Origin: Euryarchaeota archaeon UBA558
Lineage (GTDB): Archaea > Thermoplasmatota > Poseidoniia > Poseidoniales > Thalassarchaeaceae
Assembly: GCA_002507175.1 (NCBI GenBank)
Contig: DAZE01000003.1
Span: forward strand, 1 to 64,000
DNA length: 64,000 bases
Reading direction: 5' to 3'
Positions 61,257 to 64,000 of this stretch are shown in pieces (positions within the stretch are counted from its first letter, which is position 1; each line of letters begins with the position of its first letter). The notes below the pieces were generated by a model that was not told where the DNA came from, did no database searches, and was given only the letters and a program-made list of their open reading frames with translations. A program made the position numbers and the translations under genes.

Positions 61257-62888
61257 ATGGGTGAGCAGACGCCGTCCAACTCAGCAACTGTTTTTGCTAC
61301 GACCCTCGGATCGCACGGCTTGGATCCAACAGGCTCCGTGTTCTGGAATTTAACCGGCAAGGAACTAAGGAATATTGCGGTTGAAAACGGTGAAGCGACA
61401 AGGACAGCAGACGGTGCTTTGCTCGCAACCACCGGCAATCGCACCGGAAGATCGCCGAATGACCGATTCATAGTGAACGAACCCGGCCTAGCGTCAAGTG
61501 TCCATTGGAGTAAAGTCAACCGTCCAATCTCACCAGCGGTATTCGACCACCTACTCAAGGCCACACAAAAGCACCTGAATTCCGCAACTACATTATTCGT
61601 CAAGGACATGCATTGTGGTGCAGATCCAGCACATACTATGCCTGTTAGACTGGTGAGTGAGAGCGCTTGGCACTCTGCTTTCATGCACAACATGTTCATA
61701 CGTTCTCATCGAGATTCCCTTTCGACCCATGTTCCAGAGTTCACGATACTACACGCGCCGACTATGACAGTGGATCCAAAAGAATATGGCGTCAATTCTG
61801 AGGTTTTTGTGGTAATTTCGCTGTCAAGGGGAATCGTATTGATCGGAGGAACGAGATACGCAGGAGAGATAAAAAAATCCATTTTTACAATTATGAACCA
61901 TATCCTTCCTTCCCGCGGACTTTTACCGATGCACTGCTCCGCTAACACCTCTGGTGACGAATCCGCCTTGTTTTTCGGACTCTCAGGAACCGGAAAGACC
62001 ACACTTTCTGCAGATCCGGGAAGGGAATTGGTGGGGGATGACGAACACGGATGGTCAGATCAGGGAATTTTCAATTTCGAGGGTGGATGCTATGCCAAGA
62101 TGATTGGCTTGTCTGAGGAAGACGAGCCTGCCATCTATGCTACAACGAAAATGGAATCTACAATTCTTGAGAATGTCATACTTGATGCGGATGGGATACC
62201 CAACTTCCATGATTCAACTCTTACTCAAAACACTAGGGCTTCATACCCAATAGATTCGATAGAGAATCGAACAGAGGACTCAACAGCAGGGCACCCCAAG
62301 AATGTCGTATTCCTCACATGCGACGCCTTCGGAGTACTTCCCCCAATATCGAGGCTTTCCCCTGCACAGGCCGCGTATCATTTTATTTCCGGTTACACCG
62401 CTAAAGTTGCAGGTACCGAGGTTGGAGTGACTGAGCCCATGGCGACATTCTCCACTTGCTTCGGAGCTCCGTTTATGCCCCGTCACCCAAGCGAATACGC
62501 AAATCTACTCAGCAAAAAAATCGCAGATCATAATGCATCATGCTGGCTGATCAACACAGGATGGATCGCCGGAGGTTATGGAGAAAGCAGTCGAATCAGG
62601 ATTAACTGGACGCGAGCCTTGTTGAACGCCGCTCTTTCTGGCGACCTCAATGACGTTGTCTATGTCACAGATGAGAGATTCGGATTCAAGATTCCCGTGA
62701 CTTGTGATGGGGTACCATCTGAAATTCTCCAACCACGTTCAACTTGGTCTGACGTAAAACGCTACGACAATGTTGCCAATGTGCTTGTTCAAATGTTCAA
62801 TGAGAACTTCGAGAGTTTCGCAGACGGCTGTTCTGATGAAGTCAAAGCTGCCGCACCTAGGATTCACGAGAATCAAGCCTCTGAGTAG
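61257..62888 (+). CDS. pckA: Phosphoenolpyruvate carboxykinase (ATP)
   Basis: 543 residues of the ATP-dependent, bacterial-type PEPCK. The PEPCK-ATP landmarks are GNRTGRSPNDRFIV, the kinase loop FFGLSGTGKTTLSAD near 241-255, VGDDEHGWSDQGIFNFEGGCYAK with metal and substrate residues, and NTGWIAGGYGES. It converts oxaloacetate to PEP with ATP. Many archaea use the GTP-dependent form, so this copy is likely acquired from bacteria. Its 3' end overlaps the convergent malic enzyme gene by 32 bp. Confidence 0.97.
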   Translation: MGEQTPSNSATVFATTLGSHGLDPTGSVFWNLTGKELRNIAVENGEATRTADGALLATTGNRTGRSPNDRFIVNEPGLASSVHWSKVNRPISPAVFDHLLKATQKHLNSATTLFVKDMHCGADPAHTMPVRLVSESAWHSAFMHNMFIRSHRDSLSTHVPEFTILHAPTMTVDPKEYGVNSEVFVVISLSRGIVLIGGTRYAGEIKKSIFTIMNHILPSRGLLPMHCSANTSGDESALFFGLSGTGKTTLSADPGRELVGDDEHGWSDQGIFNFEGGCYAKMIGLSEEDEPAIYATTKMESTILENVILDADGIPNFHDSTLTQNTRASYPIDSIENRTEDSTAGHPKNVVFLTCDAFGVLPPISRLSPAQAAYHFISGYTAKVAGTEVGVTEPMATFSTCFGAPFMPRHPSEYANLLSKKIADHNASCWLINTGWIAGGYGESSRIRINWTRALLNAALSGDLNDVVYVTDERFGFKIPVTCDGVPSEILQPRSTWSDVKRYDNVANVLVQMFNENFESFADGCSDEVKAAAPRIHENQASE

Positions 62889-64000
62889 CCATTCTCTGTG
62901 CGTCAACCGAGCATATAGCCGCCATATGGACCACTTCCCTAACACTATCACCACGTTGTAGGACATGAGCCGGCCGCGCTAATCCATCAAGGATCGGCCC
63001 GGTCATTTCCGCCCCTGCCAACCTTTGTACCAGTTTGTAGGCGATGTTGGCGGATGCTAGGCTTGGACAGATCAATACATTCGCCGGCCCTTTGAACGTC
63101 ATGAAGGGGAAATCTTTCTGTTGTTCGGGAACCAAAGCGGTGTCCGCCTGCATGGGCCCATCGATGATGATGTCAGGTTCTATCTCTCTTGCCATCGTTA
63201 TGGACTCCTCTATCCTCGTGGTCCTTAGCTCCCCACTAGAACCAAAATTAGAGAAGGAAAGCATGGCGACCTTGGGCTTCACACCGAATCGTCTGGCGAC
63301 TCTTGCCGTCCTTACGGCAATTTCCGCAAGTGTTCTAGCATCGGGGTGTATGTTGATTGTCGCATCAGCAATGAACATTACTTGGCCCCCCACCGTCATC
63401 ATGTATGATCCGACCACACGATGCGCGTCCTCCGAGGTTCCAATTATCTTCAGGCAAGGCTTGACGATATCCGGATAATTGTGACTTACTCCGCCCAGAT
63501 AACCGTCCGCATCCCCTCTCCTCACCATCATCGGGGCAAACCATGTCGATTGCTTGAGAAGCTCTACGGCATCCAGTTTACTGATACCCCTGCGTCCACG
63601 GATTTCATGCAGTTCGTCAGCATACACGCCCCTTCTTCTGGAATCATATCTTGGATCAATTATTTCACAGTCAAACTCTAGTGCTAAGTCATTGATCGCG
63701 GCTTTGATCCTTCGTACCTGCCCAAGTAGTATTGGCTTGCAAATCCCTTCCCGAGCGCAATGTGCTGCTGCCTTGATTATCGTGGGATCTTCGCCCTCAG
63801 AGAATACAATCCTCTGAGGATTGGAAACCGCTCTGTTGATCACCGATCGCATAACTGATCGTGTTAGGCCTAGCCTGCTTTCCAATTCCTCCCGGTATTC
63901 TTTCAGATTGAAAGACTCTGCATCAATCCGTGCCACACCCTCGTTCACCGCTGCCTCTGCGACCGCTGAGGCCTCCCAGATCAAAACTCTGGCATCGAAT
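62857..64000 (-). CDS. maeB: Malic enzyme (MaeB-type), phosphotransacetylase-like C-terminal region (partial)
   Basis: This is the 3' part of a gene that continues past the right edge; the frame is open to base 64000 (FDARVLIWEASAVAEAAVNEG). The visible 380 residues are a phosphotransacetylase-like domain: RIVFSEGEDPTIIKAA, then PDIVKPCLKIIGT and NVLICPSLASANIAYKLVQRLAGAE. This domain is found at the C terminus of bifunctional NADP malic enzymes, which turn malate into pyruvate; FDARV...VAEAAV matches the joining segment. Stand-alone Pta would lack this segment. It converges on pckA. Confidence 0.93.
   Translation of the reverse strand, partial: FDARVLIWEASAVAEAAVNEGVARIDAESFNLKEYREELESRLGLTRSVMRSVINRAVSNPQRIVFSEGEDPTIIKAAAHCAREGICKPILLGQVRRIKAAINDLALEFDCEIIDPRYDSRRRGVYADELHEIRGRRGISKLDAVELLKQSTWFAPMMVRRGDADGYLGGVSHNYPDIVKPCLKIIGTSEDAHRVVGSYMMTVGGQVMFIADATINIHPDARTLAEIAVRTARVARRFGVKPKVAMLSFSNFGSSGELRTTRIEESITMAREIEPDIIIDGPMQADTALVPEQQKDFPFMTFKGPANVLICPSLASANIAYKLVQRLAGAEMTGPILDGLARPAHVLQRGDSVREVVHMAAICSVDAQRMATQRLDSRES

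Noticed and set aside
1..64000. CRISPR arrays, insertion sequences, integrases or phage genes
   Set aside because: No repeated spacer-like units, transposase motifs or integrase tyrosine/serine motifs were seen on either strand.

Overview
The window is a compact, roughly 45% GC stretch of an archaeal chromosome. Archaeal identity rests on the family D DNA polymerase large subunit, archaeal DnaG and PriL primases, RNA polymerase subunit D with S11/S4/S13, a Pcc1-like KEOPS subunit, deoxyhypusine synthase, MptE, DUF373, and both archaeal CoA enzymes (pantoate kinase and phosphopantoate-beta-alanine ligase). PolD argues for a euryarchaeal-type lineage. These sit among many bacterial-type genes (LeuRS, ABC-F, cold-shock protein, ATP-PEPCK, M32 carboxypeptidase, BolA and a CGFS glutaredoxin). 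I infer a mesophilic, probably marine Thermoplasmatota-like archaeon (Poseidoniales or a relative); that placement is a guess.

Layout. 1-2.8 kb: acidic zinc-ribbon protein (partial), RDD protein, Sua5/TsaC-like protein and methionine aminopeptidase. 3-8 kb: transporter, aquaporin, a glutaredoxin-BolA-Rpe redox cluster, thioredoxin and a wHTH-STAND ATPase. 8-11 kb: ferritin-like protein, carboxypeptidase, beta-propeller protein. 11.15-11.95 kb has no credible protein gene but a dense series of stable hairpins behind a TATA-like element, and I read it as a large structured RNA. 12-15 kb: class II fumarase fused to an N-terminal ribbon-helix-helix domain, cyclophilin, tRNA-binding protein, PyrE. 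15-22 kb: PolD large subunit, MptE, PriL, DUF373. 22-27 kb: ABC-F, Pcc1-like protein, NadC, phosphopantoate-beta-alanine ligase and a LeuB-family dehydrogenase. 27-34.7 kb: THEP1 NTPase, GcvH, RNase HI, small membrane proteins, acetyltransferase, thioesterase, tRNA-Cys, aminotransferase, SpeD and deoxyhypusine synthase. 34.7-45 kb: enolase, Lrp regulator, thioredoxin-like protein, a TPR membrane protein, DnaG, MobA-like protein, PurN, peroxiredoxin. 45-51.7 kb: esterase lipoprotein, cold-shock protein, beta-lactamase-fold hydrolase, bacterial-type LeuRS, DCC protein and a CDIN1-like TPD nuclease. 51.6-55.2 kb: pantoate kinase, RpoD, S11, S4, S13. 55.3-64 kb: methyltransferase, anchored FKBP-like protein, a 1232-residue polytopic protein, ATP-PEPCK and the phosphotransacetylase half of a malic enzyme.

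Functional links. Replication and primer synthesis are covered by PolD, PriL, DnaG and RNase HI. CoA synthesis is represented by pantoate kinase and the ligase. SpeD and deoxyhypusine synthase overlap by 4 bp and link polyamine supply to eIF5A modification. Enolase, PEPCK, fumarase and malic enzyme form a C3/C4 node. I saw no insertion sequence, prophage or CRISPR array. The most unusual items are the structured RNA, the ribbon-helix-helix fumarase with a perfect palindrome over its promoter, a tRNA-Cys with non-canonical D and T loops, and zinc-ribbon insertions in RpoD and LeuRS.
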